This document shows positions 1 to 13,600 of a DNA stretch of 64,000 bases, one piece after another (within the stretch, counting starts at the first letter, position 1; each line of letters starts with the position of its first letter). The position numbers and the translations under genes were made by a program. The DNA is from Brachyhypopomus gauderio. Taxonomy: Eukaryota; Chordata; Actinopteri; Gymnotiformes; Hypopomidae. The notes under the pieces were generated by a model. The model did not search any database and was not told the DNA's origin. It saw only the letters and a list, made by a program, of their open reading frames with translations. The stretch spans positions 8,156,875 to 8,220,874 of the forward strand of contig NC_135221.1 in assembly GCF_052324685.1 (NCBI RefSeq). The letters run 5' to 3'.

Positions 1-36
1 ACGACTGTGAGAACCAGGCTGATGAGGAGAACTGTG
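1..36 (+). CDS. rxfp1: rxfp1 window exon 1 (partial): end of LDLa module
   Basis: Reads [11 protein letters not shown] plus one base before the donor gtcagt at 37. The acidic residues and cysteines are the calcium-binding C-terminal half of an LDL receptor class A module, which RXFP1 needs for signalling. The exon starts left of the window. Confidence 0.88.
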
Positions 37-3000
37 GTCAGTGTTCTGTCCCCGCCCCCAGCTCCTCTTGAATGGGCGTGTCACTTCATGTCACTCCTCT
101 CTCATACCCCTCCTTGCTATGTTCCTCTAACGTTCACACTCTGACTGGGGCGCTTTGTATTTGCAAACCTCCACTGGTGCCACCGTGCTTATGTCGCAAC
201 TGTTTGCAGGTTGTCATGTATGATTCTGTGCACAGCACGGACGTAATTTTTTGGGGGGGGGGGGGGGGGGACATGTCCCCCCCACTTTTTCAAATGCCGG
301 TTTTGGTCCCCCCAGTTTTTACGGTTAAAACCAAATATTTAAATAGCGACGAATCCATGTCCCCCCCACTTTTGAAATCAAAATTACGTCCATGGTTCAC
401 AGTGTTGACCTTCTTCCATGTTGTGTGTTTGGTCTAACAAGAAATGGACCCTCAATCGGGAGTGAGCTGTGAAATGTCACCAAATGTTAAACTGTGCATT
501 ATCATATAGTACCTTTAACAGGAAGGTCTGAAAGAGAAAAAGAAGGAACTATCTAATGCTAGTATGCTGGTCCTCACCTTTGAAGATTATGCACAGTATA
601 TGATACATATAAAATCTGGTGTGATTTGTATGGAAAAGGTTGTGGAATGGTCTGGACTCCTGTGTGGTGGTCTGATTTTTTTTTTCTGAAGTTCTGCAAA
701 ATTATTAATAGATGAACCTGTCCTGTATGCTAAGTTGCTCTTGGAAGATCAGAATCAGAATACTTTATTGATCCCCAAGGGGAAATTGCAGATGACTAAG
801 ACATGTCTTTGGAACTGATTTTCCAAAATACTGGAAGTTGATGAATACATTTTGGATAACCCACTAGCCTTCTGTGAGATATGGGTGTAAATTATTGGGG
901 TCCACCTACACTCAATCTCACCCTCTTTCCTCCTCCATGTGATGTGGAAGGGGATCATACGATATAGTCTAGTGAAATTGGGGGTTATTGGACAAAAAGT
1001 AGAGTATTTGAACTTTCAGAGCAGAGCATATGCCGTAATAATGTACCATATACCACAATAATGTAGTTGGGTGCAATAATACATAAAGATGAACCAATGT
1101 TCTAGTCCACTGTATGTTTTGAGCACCATTGTCTTTTACTTTATATTTGTTACATTTCATGCATTTCTTTGTGATTTCTTTGTCTGTCATTTGACATTGG
1201 TCAATATTGTATACTTATTTTAATGGGTGTAAGCTACTGCAGTCACTCCGTCATGGTATGGCGGCCCCCCGCTGGCCGCCTCCATCAGTGTCTTCTTTAT
1301 TTGTGGTGTTTTGTTGTGTTCCTGCCCCTTGGGTGGTAAGAGATGGTTGAGTGATTGACTCGAGTCAAAGTCGCACTTAAGTTGCTTAGAAAAAGACTTG
1401 ACTTGAAACTTGTCCCTAATGACTCTTGACTCAACTTGTCCAAAATAACTTGTGAATATTAAGAGTCAGCCCGTTATCCAGGCACTTTGTGTAAAAGTTA
1501 TGGATTTTTTTTTTCTGTGTTTATGTTGTCATTATTCCTGACTTTTGTTTCTGTGATTTGGTATGCAGCCTTTTTTCTTGTGACAACCACATCAAACTTC
1601 ATAAGGCACCTGAAAACTTACAGGATTGTTTTGTTTATGCTAACCACTTAGCCATCAATACAGCAAATATATAAAATAACTATTTTCCACCTGTTGTCCC
1701 TAAGCTTATATTGATATTGATTTGTGACTTGACTTGGACTGTAGCCTAAAGACCCCTGACTTGATGTAGACTCTAGCCTAAAGACTCGTGACTTGGCTTG
1801 GACTTTTTTTGTGACTTTTGAACATCTCTGCAGGTGGGTATTACCCATTACTGGGTTTGCCACCCGAGGGTCATTTGTCTTTGTCTATTTATGTTGAGTG
1901 TTTCAAAACAGCACATTGCTATTGATTTTATGTTATGGTTTTTGTTTGAGCACTTTTTACATTATTAAATTCATCTTCATGTTTCATGTAACTCATTTTT
2001 TACTTCCTTTATTTTGCTCGTTCTCCACCTGTGACAGCAGATTTTATTTAGTTATAAATTGCCATCAAAACCATGATGAATATGCATCTAATACCTTTAT
2101 GTCTACATGTAATTTAAAACCAGAATTCACACTTTGAGGATTGTAGCTTGTATAACATTATTAAGCATTACTTCTCTCAGAATGAATATGGTCACTAAGA
2201 TTTTAAGATTATTGGAGATCTTAAAATAATTATTGAATAAGGCATTTTCAATATAAGTGTTTATAGAATTCATTATTAATGGATGATTCAAATCTGAGGT
2301 AGTGATTAATGTTTCATTCAGAGCCCCATTATTCAAAAGCATCATAGTGTATATGAGAGTTTGTTATACCAACTACACTATTTAACGATGTTATTTTTGT
2401 CACAAAGCATTTTGGAAACCCACTCATGACTGGATTTAATTTGAGGTTTCACAAACACTTGCAAGTGTGTAGATCAAAAAAAGAAGCAATTAAAAATCAG
2501 CCATGAAGAATACAAATGAGAGTAAGAGATTATAAGGGCCTGTAAGTTTTGGAACTGGATTGCTACAGGTGCCTGTGGCTACAGTTACATGTTGGCTACA
2601 GTTGCGAATGGTTACAGTTGTGAGAACTTACACTTCGAAGCCTTTACTGACTGCATAACCACTACTACAACCATCCCGTTGGGAGAGACTTCTATAAGTA
2701 GAACCATTTCTTGTATATCCTGCTATCATGTGCTACCACGGTTGGAGTTTTGCATCTGTGCAGCTCAGAGCCAAAACCTTGACTACATTTTCAAAACAGA
2801 TGCAAGATGGTAGACAGCACCCATGCTGTTCCTTCTTAAATACAAATGTTGGAGTGCTGAATCCTCTGGCAACCCACACAACTCCAAACGAACAAAGGCA
2901 ATAATAACACCGTGTAAACATGTCTCTGCCTAATATTGTGGAATTGTCGCAATTTTCAGTAGTTCACACATTATACAAATGCAAAATAGACACCCATGTG

Positions 3001-6000
3001 CAATATGTGTCACCAGACCGGGATTGCACACTGTCACCACAGTGTAACAAAATGTTATTTTTTATACCTTTATGTTATCTTTTATACCTATGTCTCTTTT
3101 TTAAAACATTTATAAATTTATTTAAATAGTTTAGTTTATTTAAATAGTTTAGTCATTTACTATTTAACACACTTAATCTGTGTGTTTATAATGAATGGGA
3201 AAGAAGCATTTCACCTTTCATCTTTTTTTGTCACTGCTGTTTAGAGGAATCATCTGTGTCTTGTATATACTGCATTGCATGTCTCTTTATGCCACAAATA
3301 TTCCCCTCAAAATGTCTGTTTAGGCCTAGACAGTCAGAATTTCTCTGACTGGTCCATTCACTCCGGCTGCCACCCCAGATCATGAAAAGGTTCTCCAGAT
3401 CGTGCAGACACTTATAATGAAGAGAATCTGTTTTAAGTGCTCCAAAGAAATGCAAAGTGAAAGCCGGGATGAGAACATCACCCAGAGACAGTACATTGTA
3501 CATAGCTTTACAGTGGAATGAGGAGGTGCTGGAACAGTGCTGAGTGTACAGTACTTCTAAGTTGCTCAATGTCTGAAAACAGCTTCCTCTCCAAAATAGC
3601 CAATCACTGCTGATCAATAGACCCCACCCCACCCCCCTCCCCTGGTATGTCTTCATCATACTCTCTAATTGAGAGTTACCTCCCTGTCTATACTTGCTGT
3701 ATTGGACTCTCTCTTTGCGAAGTATTGTTTTTCTTTGATTGCACCTACTTACTGAGCATACCTTAATCTACACCTTAATGTTTTGGTTTTGGCTCCTGTT
3801 GTTGATAGTCTCTCCACCCTTTGGATAGAGTGTTTTTCCCCTCTGTCTTCTCATCTCCCAGGCTGTGTCGGCCTCCGTGACCTCTTGTTTTTGAGTTTTT
3901 GTTTTTATGCCTTGCTCGAATAACCATACGCCTTACAAGTGGATCCCTAGTTGTTCCAACTAGTCCTGGCAGACTGTGAAATTCTTCTTTAATTATTAAA
4001 TGTTAAGGTTCAGCTTGTCTGTCTCTCTAGCTCCTTGTCCAGGGACCTGGTGTCTTCAGTGTTTTTTTATTGTTTGCTACATTTTGAAAATGTTCATCTT
4101 TCCTCTAGCTAGTTCAGTTGTGATTTCCCAGAATTGAGCTTGATGTAGAGATTTCTCCCCTCACACCCCCATAAAGCAGCGTTCTGGGACAGGGTTAGAT
4201 CAGATCAAATGTACTTTTAAGATATGAAGCATCAGCTTTAACCTGAAGTCTTAGACATCGTGAGAGAAACATAAAATGCTAAGATGTCTGCTTCATCTCT
4301 GTCACACTGCATGCAGCTGTAACATCAGTATAGCACATTTGTCAGACATGACAACAAAGTAGAAGCTGTGTTGTACATAATTCCTTCTGATGTGGAGTTA
4401 AAAAAACAACATAAGCTTGTATCTCTGATACAAAATAGAAAAAAGAAAAAAAGAAAAATTGAACAACAGTATCGAACATCTCTAATTTAACTTCATAGAT
4501 AATCTGTACTGTCTAGTTTAATCATTTAAAACTAATCTATGCCATTGTAGTTAACGGTTCTATTTGATTCAACATGTTTTAAAGTCAAAGGCTTCAATTT
4601 CAGTGAATTTTAATTTGTATGGAATTCCACAGAGAGGGAGCTGTACAGTGTTGAGGGTACATGCAACGCATCAGTGATTCCAGAGAGGACTGGGGAGCAG
4701 AGCTCAGCTGAATGTAATCAGGGTAGGAACAGCAGCAGAAACAAGCAGGCATTCTGGGAAGGGTTCGTTTGAGCTGTTGTCATTTTTTTTCTAATAAATT
4801 TTGAAAGAGCAGAACAAAAAGTGCTAGGTGAAAATAGCTCGTCACAATTTCAAAAAGTAATTCAAAATTCTGTGCATGCTTGAGTGTAAGAATTCCCTAC
4901 AAGGAGAATCTCTTTCTGTGAATAATAACTGTGGCAAAATGATACTTTATCCTATCTTTGTTTCATCATTGCAACAGACACCTGCCATCCTGTTTCTGTC
5001 TCCAGACTATATTGTTGTCAACTCTGCAAAATCTATTCAACTTACCCCCTTAAAAGAGTAGCTAGGGAGGTCTGAATACTTGCTAAACATAGTGAGTTGA
5101 TGCAAAAAATAATGCTAACACCGCTGCTGCTTTAGCGCCATTCACAAAAAAAAGTTTCTAACTCCATGCCACACCATTTAGGGGGGCTTTAGGGGGATGT
5201 GACAGGGGCCCCCTAACCCCCCCAGAACCGCCACTGTCTATTCTCTATTTATACTGCAATGTCTTCTTAATGAACCGTGCTTAGTTCTTGGCTCGACCAA
5301 CTCCATTTCTTTCATACTGAGAATTGCACACCATCGTGAGGAAAAAGAACCCCTTTGGTGTCAAAAGTGAGATGGTCTCCTGCAGGTGAGTAAACATTTT
5401 AATAATTTTTCTATGCTTTACTCATCCTCCTCGGAGACCATCTAGTGTAGTGGTGTGTTGTTGCTGCAGGGTCCTACCCCCTGGGTACTTTACTTTACTT
5501 TAATTGTTTGTTTTGTTCTGCAGTGTAGCGCTGCAGTCTCTCTGGGACAGACACGTAGTTTAGTTGGTCGGGAGCCGCGCCTGGTTCGGCTGGGTTGTGA
5601 AGACCAGTCCTGATCTCTCATCCTGGTTGTTCTTCAAACAAAATGGGTAGTTCTGTATCAAAGTCTAAGCCATGGAGAGCCCAAAGGCCTGGATGGACAC
5701 GAATGGTTTAGTTGAATATACTATGGATAGATAATGTGGCCGCCTGGACCAAGAGGTCCAAGACATATTTTGGGCCAGACTATGATGCTTATGCAGTGAT
5801 GAAAGCATAAGTTGAAGTTAGTTTGAACCCAGAAAGGTAGTTGCCCAAATCACCTGAGATTAATAAAGTAAAACTTTTATGCAAGCTACGAAGGGCAGCT
5901 CGATTGCCAGATTCAGATTATGACACGGTAAGAGTAGAAAGGGAGGTGAAGAGTGACAATTTTACTGCCCTTTTCTCTATTGCCGTTAACATTGTCACTT

Positions 6001-6570
6001 TGAAACCTCCAGATATTACAGCAATCAAAGAGATTGTTAGTCGTTTGCAATCGATCAGACAGCCTAACCAATGTTTGTTGAAACGTTGATGAAAATTACA
6101 TGACATTCAAAATTGTCTGTATCAGACTATAGAATTATACTCACTCAGGTGTTGGTGCCTTCATGTGATGAAAAAGAGTTATTGGAAAAAGTTCCTATAG
6201 CCTTATGATTGTTTATGATGCACCACCTAAGCTATAAACCTTTTTGACAATAAGGAGAAAAGCAACAATGCAAAATGTAATTTTGCCTTCATCTCTGGAC
6301 AACCTTTAAACTTGCATTTACAGTTGAGCTTGTAGGACTCATTTCTACAATCACTCAAACTTTTATAATCAACACTTTGGTTGAGAGTTGGTGTGTTCTT
6401 CAGTGTGGGTGTTCACTTCTTAAGGGTCATCAGATACCCTTAACCTTGGAGTTTCACCTCTAGAGGGGTCAGTGCTGACTACTGGCATCTCAGAACACCT
6501 CCTCCCTCCACAGCTGCACCCTGGGTGCTGGGCTAGGGGGCTGTCCACCGCTCTGGGCACATGTACACCA

Positions 6571-6632
<62 letters not shown>

Positions 6633-6706
6633 GTGTGTACCACAGCTCCCTAGTGATCACTTGTGTGTATGTTTGTGCGTGTGTTTACCACAGCCCCATA
6701 GTGATC

Positions 6707-6771
<65 letters not shown>

Positions 6772-9700
6772 ACAGCCCCCTAGTGTGAGTGACTAATTCT
6801 GATTGGGGTGAAAATCACAATAGCCACACACCACACCTTTCTATAAATATATATATAAACTTGTTCCATATAGGTCTGCCTATAAAACTAATTATTTTAT
6901 CCAGCTTGTAAACTCTTGATAAAGGAAGCTTATTTCAATTGTTTGATGGCACATCAGGTTGGAAAGAGATCTATACTGCAGACAGTGTTAGGTCTCAGCC
7001 AAGTATACAGTCAAGCACGAGTCAGCATGCACTTGCACACACCTATGAGCGCACACACCTATGAGCGCACACACCTATGAGCACACGCACTTATGAGCAC
7101 ACACACCCACCTTACTCCCCTGCCTTGCTGACATGCCTACACTGTAAATTGTTAGCAGTATTGTGGTATTGTATGTTTACAATAAGAAGTGTCAGATGTA
7201 AATGAAATAAGAAATGTGGCCAGTTGTAGACTCAAATAAAAACTAATGTTTATATACTCTGTCCTTATATCCTGTAGTAAAAAATATTTTTTTTCATACT
7301 GAAACTGGCAACATATAAGAAAAGTGCTCCCTGGAATCCGAAAGAGAGAATCGGAAAGACTTGTGATTCGGAAACATAACTTTCTGAATAAAATTTCTGA
7401 AGTAAATTTCCATGGGCAGGCAGCAGCACACAGTCTGAGATCACTATGCGCAGTCCTGGGCATCTGCTGGAGAGGTGTAGACGTGACCTCTGAACTCCAG
7501 AGCAGGGAGGAACTTTTTTGAGATTTGTTGACACTGTGAAATTTTGAATCAACATATTTTTCCTTTAACATGTTATATTTACTTAGATTATTTTTTTTAC
7601 TTAGAACTTTTGATCTGTCACCTATGTTCTATTAAGAATAAAATATTGACATTTGCCATCTCCACATCATTGCATTAATTTTTTATTCACATATTGTGTC
7701 CCAACTTTTTTGGAATCCAGTTTGTAGCACATCTAGAGTGCATTCAGACTATATTACCTTGGTAATTTATCTGGACATTTATCTCACACCTGACAAGCAT
7801 GTCTTAAAGTTTTTGTTTTGTCGCTAAGAGATTATTGAATGATCTTAAAAAGCCTCTATATAAGTCGCACAGATTCTGAAATGTTGAAGTATGAAATTAG
7901 TCACTGTTTACTTGGTAGGATATATTAGTACCAAAGTAATTTCTGTTGTTTTAACAGTAGACTGATTTTGAAGTCAAGGCATCCATTCGCTGAACAGGTA
8001 AAACATGAGCAAAAGGAACAGATATGACTTCCATACCTGTAAGGCTTCATTCTCACTGGAAATGCACATAAGTTTTAATAGCTGTGAGTAAAGGATTGAG
8101 TTTTGCAGGCCTTGAAATTTGAAGAGGTGTTTTGCCATTAGGAACGACAGTATGTAGGTATAACAGCTGTTCTTCCAAGGTTGTAGAACTTGTAGAAGGC
8201 AGAAATTAACAGTTGGAGCTCTTCAAATGTGCATGTAGCAGTACCAAAATATGTCATCAGTGTATCTCACAATGGGATAGATCCCATTCCAGTACCCATA
8301 CTAACTCCTAACATACTAACTCCTAAGATACTAACATACTAACTCCCAAGATACTAACTCCTCTTATTTGTGAGTAGTACTTGGAGCCAAAAGTAAAACC
8401 GTTTAGAGTTGGCAGTAAGTGTTTGATCTTTCAGGTCAAGCATTTGTAGATTGTATGAAGAGCATTTAACATATGTAGGTAAGGTCTGAGCAGTTGGTTT
8501 AAAATGTCTGGGATCTCATTTCTGTGGGACAGGAACAAGCAGGTCCAATAGGACATGCAGGATTTGTCCTTATGAGGGAGAAGTTAGAAATGGCTTCCAT
8601 GAAGAATCAGGGAGGAACCATATCGTAGATAATCCCCATGGTAAATATTTTTTGTCCTACACAGAGTTTCTGAACATTGATTACTTTGTGTCTTGTGTAA
8701 TGTTTGCAAAAGAACATAAAGCTAATGAAGTTTAGAGTTTAGGAGGTTATGGATTAGGTCCTGGTTCATGCTTCCATGTCGCCCTGATTAGGTTATTGTA
8801 ACTCTGTCTTCACTCCTATCCACATGTGTCCAACATTCAGCCATAAGAGTTCTCTCGCATGCTCGATCAAAAAATCTGCCCACATCATCCCAGTTCTTTT
8901 TAAATTACACTGGCTTCCTAGCCCAGTTTGCCATCAATTGAAAGTTCTGATGATCACATATAAATCTTTACACACACTACACATTTTGCACACCCCACCT
9001 AGATGAACGTATACAGGCCTTTTGCCCTGTCCACACACTGAGGTCCTCTGATGCTGTTCATTTTGTTCCCAAATTTAGACTGATATCTGCAGGTGGTAAA
9101 TCGTTACCATCATGGCCCACAAACTCTGGACCATACTACCACAATCTATCATTGTTCTACACTCGCCTCATTTAGTATTGAGTTAAAGCCTTTTTTCTCA
9201 GTACTTCCACTCTTCTTCTATATCTCATTCCAATTTTTTGTGATTCGCTCTTGTTATTTATTTATTGTGATGCTTTGTGTACAATTCTTTGTACCATGAT
9301 TTTGGGTTTTATTATTAAATCTCTGAATCCATTAATTTAAAGTGTTTCCATTTTTGACAAAAATATAACCTATTAATCTAGATAATAACAGTACAACTGT
9401 TTCCTGAAGGCGAGCAACATTTTGTGAATAAGTCACAATAATAAAAAATTTTTTTCAGCAGTATAATGACCTAACCTCACTCAAAAACAATTAAATGTCA
9501 CTGTCAAGGAAATAACAGAATGGGCTCAGGAATAATTCCAGAAAGCATTGTCAGTGAACACAATCCACCGTGACATCCACTGTTGCCAGCTGAAACTCTA
9601 CAGTACAAAGAGGAAGCCATTTCTAAGCAAACTCCACAAGCTCAGGCGTTTGCACTGGGCCAGGGGTCATTTAAAATGTGTGTGGCAAAATAGAAGACTG

Positions 9701-10546
9701 TTCTGTGGTCAAATGAGACACAATTTGAAGTTCTTTATGGAACACTGGGACGCCATGTCATCTGAACCAGAGAGGACAAGGATAACGCTCCGTTCAGAAG
9801 CCTGAATCGCTGATGGTATGGGATTGCATGAGTGCTTGTGGCATGGGCAGCTTGCATGTCTGGAAAGGCACCATTAATACAGAGAACTATGTTCAGGTTC
9901 TAGAACAACATATGCTCCCATCTAGACGTCATCTCTTTCAAGGAAGACCCTGCATTTTTCAACAAGATAATGCCAGACCACATTCTGCAGCAATCACAAC
10001 ATCATGCCTACATAGTAGAAGGATCCGGGTACTGAAATAGCCAGTCTGCAGTCCAGGTCTTTCACCTATAGAGAACATTTGGCACAGAGGGAGGTGCGAC
10101 AGAGAAGGCCCAAGATGACAGTTAGAGGCCTGTATTAGACATTGAATGGGAGAGCATTGCTATTTCTAAACTTGAGAAACTGGTCTCCTCTGTCCCCAGA
10201 CGTCTGAGTGTTGTAAGAGGAAGGGGGGATGTCACACAGTGGTAAATATGGCCTTGTCCCAACTTTTTTGGGATTTGTTGACACCATGAAATTTTGAAAC
10301 AACATATTTTTCCCTTAAAATTATACAGTCTCTGTATTTTTGATGTCTGATTTGTGTTCTATTGTGAATAAAATATTAGATTTTGGCATCTCCATCATTG
10401 CATTCAGTTTTTATTCACAATTTATTTAGTGTCCCAACTTTTTTGGAATTTGGTTTGTACATCCTGCTCAATCCAATAAACATTTACTGCCCTGATGACC
10501 TGGTACTTAGATGAATGTGTTGTCCATTATTTCTGGACTTTTGTCT

Positions 10547-10600
<54 letters not shown>

Positions 10601-13600
10601 AGATTGTGCTGCCAGATACTAAATGGATGGATCTTTTTTGTATTTCTGAGAGAGTCCTGTTTGCGCTGTTGTGTGGCGTTTCTGATATCAAGAGACTTCT
10701 CTTGTGATTACTTCTTTGTGAAAAGAAGGCAAACTCTCCAGACAGAATCCTCTTCTGCCTTGAAGTGAGAGCTAGTTTTCTACTGACCCACTCAGGGACA
10801 GACATATTGCTTGACACCTATACAGATATAGTACGCTATCTTCTGACAGCAATGATTATTACAGTGATGTGCTGCAAAGCATTGATTGGCTGTGTGCATT
10901 CTGTTCTCAGCCGTGATTGGATATTGTCACCCTGCTCTTTGAACATGTGTGTCTTGGAGTTGAGTTTTTTATGTAGACCTGGTCTCTACATTAGGGACAG
11001 TTAGACTGTGCATATACTGTATAGCTGTATTGCCTCAGAGACGCAGTAATAGTGTGATGTACTGTGCAAAAAGACATACAACACTTCATTCCACTCACTA
11101 CATAATATGCTGTACAGCATGTTTTTAACAATGTCTAACAGAATAACAATTGGTAAGTGGTTAGAGGCTGTTTCATCTGAATACTGTTTACAGTATTTAA
11201 AATTCACAGTATAATGTGTACTGTCCCATTTATACATTTATATTTTTCACTTGCAAGAAGTATTTTCAACCTAGAATCAACAGAGGTGACTGCTACATTT
11301 AAACACAGAACATGCATTGACCTCCATTATTTTACACAGGCAGTGGATTTTCTGAAGGGACACCATTTTAAAGGAGAATAAAAGCTACTCTGTGTCTAGA
11401 AAACCATGAGACAATTGAGGGGTCAAGTATTCTTTGTGCTTGGCATAAATATGGAGTCAGATAAAGGACAACAGACATAATAAAATACCGTATTTTCTGG
11501 ACTATAGAGCGCACTTCAATATAAGCCGCACCTACCAAGTTTTTTTTTATTTTTATGGAAAATGTAGTATAAGCCGCACCGGGCTATAAGCCGCATATAT
11601 CTACTGAACTAAATACAGTGAGTCTCCGCTTACCGACGGGTCTGGTTAACGACGGACTGGAGTTACGACCGACTTTTAAAAATTTTGCGCGGTGCACAGA
11701 GGAGCAGTGGTAGCACAGTAGAGTGTTGTGGAGTGTTGTGTAGTAGGGTTGTTGTAGTGTTGTGGAGTGTTGTGTACGATAAGCTGAGGCAGCGCAGCCT
11801 CCACCGCAGCCCATCTCGGCAACGAGATCTCTTTCTCACGCTGTACGCATGCACGAGAACATTGTTAGTTTTTTTTCTATACTGTATTTACGATCAAAGC
11901 ATATCTAAATCTAGGGTCACGCTTAACGACGAAAGCTGCTTTACGACGGACTTTTCAGTCTCTAATAGGGGTGTGACGAGACACTCAGCTCACGAAACGA
12001 GACGAGACACGAGACTGGGTTCACGAGATTCGAGACGAGACGAGATTTTAAGAACACTAAAATTACAAATTATGTGACTGGACAAGCGTGACCCTATATT
12101 TAGATACGCTTTGATCGTAAATACAGTATAGAAAAAACTAGCAATGTTCTCGTGCGTACAGCGTGAGAAAGAGCGATCGCGTTACCGAGATGGGCTTATC
12201 GTACACAACACTCCACTGCTCCTCCGCACACCGCGCAAAATTTAATTAAAAGTCGTGGTAACTCCGGTCCGTTGTTATCCAGACCCGTCGTTAAGCGGGG
12301 ACTCACTGTATTATGTACAAAACAAAAAGTTCTTCTCTGTCAATACAGAGTGCAAATAGTGCAAACTGAGCCTGACCAAGTATGTCACTGAATTTGCTGC
12401 AACTACACTGCCATGTTCATTTTTAAGAATATTAGCATCCCCACACTGCTCCCGATATCCTTTACTGTCTCAACTTGCCAAAGCGCCGTTCTGTCCCTGC
12501 TACCTCTGTTCAAGTGAGATGTGTTGATTTGAGTACTGAGCTGTGGTGCGTGCAGCTGTAAATGTCTCTGCATCCTGCTCGTATTAGTCGCAGTGTACGG
12601 AATTATTTTCATACAATGTTTGCATATGTAGTGTCTTATCAGTCACTCTCTTGCCATTTATCATTTCCGCCGGGTTCCCAAAATGATGCCAAACAAACGA
12701 TTTGAAAGTGGCGGGGCATCTTCAATAGTAATACCTGTATTTTCCCACATCATTGTGACGTCATCAAATCTCGCGAGACAGATTTTTAACACGACGAGAA
12801 ATCTCGCAGAGTTGAGTCTCGCGAGATCACGAGACACGGAGATCTCGTCACACCCCTAGTCTCTAACCCTATCGTTAAGCGGGGACTCACTGTACATTTA
12901 ACTGAACAGATCCGCTTTCAGCCGGTGTTGTGTCGAATTCCGACTCCCCTCGTTTATCTGCATAAAGATGCTACAGATGATATTGTCGATTTATGTTTCT
13001 ATGCATAAATATGGGCTAGACTTTAATTAGACGGGTGAAGCATCGTTCAAATTGCTGGGAAAAAAGTAACGGCTTATAGTCCAGAAAATATGGAATATAA
13101 AAAATATTGTGGTGTCGTCACTGGTAGTTTTTTTTTTTTTTTTTTTGGGGGGGGTACATTATTACACATGAACACTTGCATCTGTCAGTAATTGTTTAAA
13201 GCTATATGTCTTGAACTATGTCATTATGTGAGCATTGTCAGAATAATTTGGGTTTATTTTGTATAGTTACTTGTGGTTATTCTAGTACTTGTATGTCTCA
13301 CCGTCTTCATGTTGTGTTGCGGGAGTGACGACCCGGGTTGAGCAGTGTGTGAAAGAGGGGGAAAAGGATAAGGTAGAGTGGTTATATGATCTCTCCTTTC
13401 CCCCCAAAAGTGATCAATAAACAATTGGAAAACAATGCAGAACTTGTGTGGCACTCTTACTTCTTCTGCTCTTACGTCTGCTGGCATGCCACAATAAGCT
13501 TGTCCTCTGATAGCAAGGAGAAAGAGGGAGAGATTAATGAAATTTGCACTAAAGCACAAGACTCTTCGCATTCTGAAGAGGTCATCTTGTTCTCATCTGT

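Larger units (their letters stand above)
11616..12892. mobile_element. DNA transposon B: inserted in A, TA flanks
   Basis: Termini CAGTGAGTCTCCGCTTA and TAAGCGGGGACTCACTG are flanked by TA on both sides, as for Tc1/mariner or pogo-type elements. Element C interrupts it at 11966-12858. The interior has aacgacgg words repeated near both ends. Non-autonomous. Confidence 0.75.
11488..13093. mobile_element. DNA transposon A: outer shell of a nested stack
   Basis: Terminal inverted repeats CCGTATTTTCTGGACTATA and TATAGTCCAGAAAATATGG (one base different) bound 1.6 kb. Interior ends carry repeated ataagccgcacc words. No clear target duplication was found. Element B lies inside at 11616-12892. No transposase frame is visible. 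Confidence 0.75.

Noticed and set aside
3231..3659. 142-codon open frame on the minus strand in rxfp1 intron 1
   Set aside because: No recognisable domain, no supporting splice or promoter context, and ordinary AT-rich base composition; best treated as chance.
5841..6089. 82-codon frame as an independent gene
   Set aside because: It follows the broken Met-Gly frame and lacks any recognisable domain, so it was folded into the possible retroviral relic.
7036..7105. CRISPR-like array
   Set aside because: Units are short, contiguous and without spacers; the host is a vertebrate.
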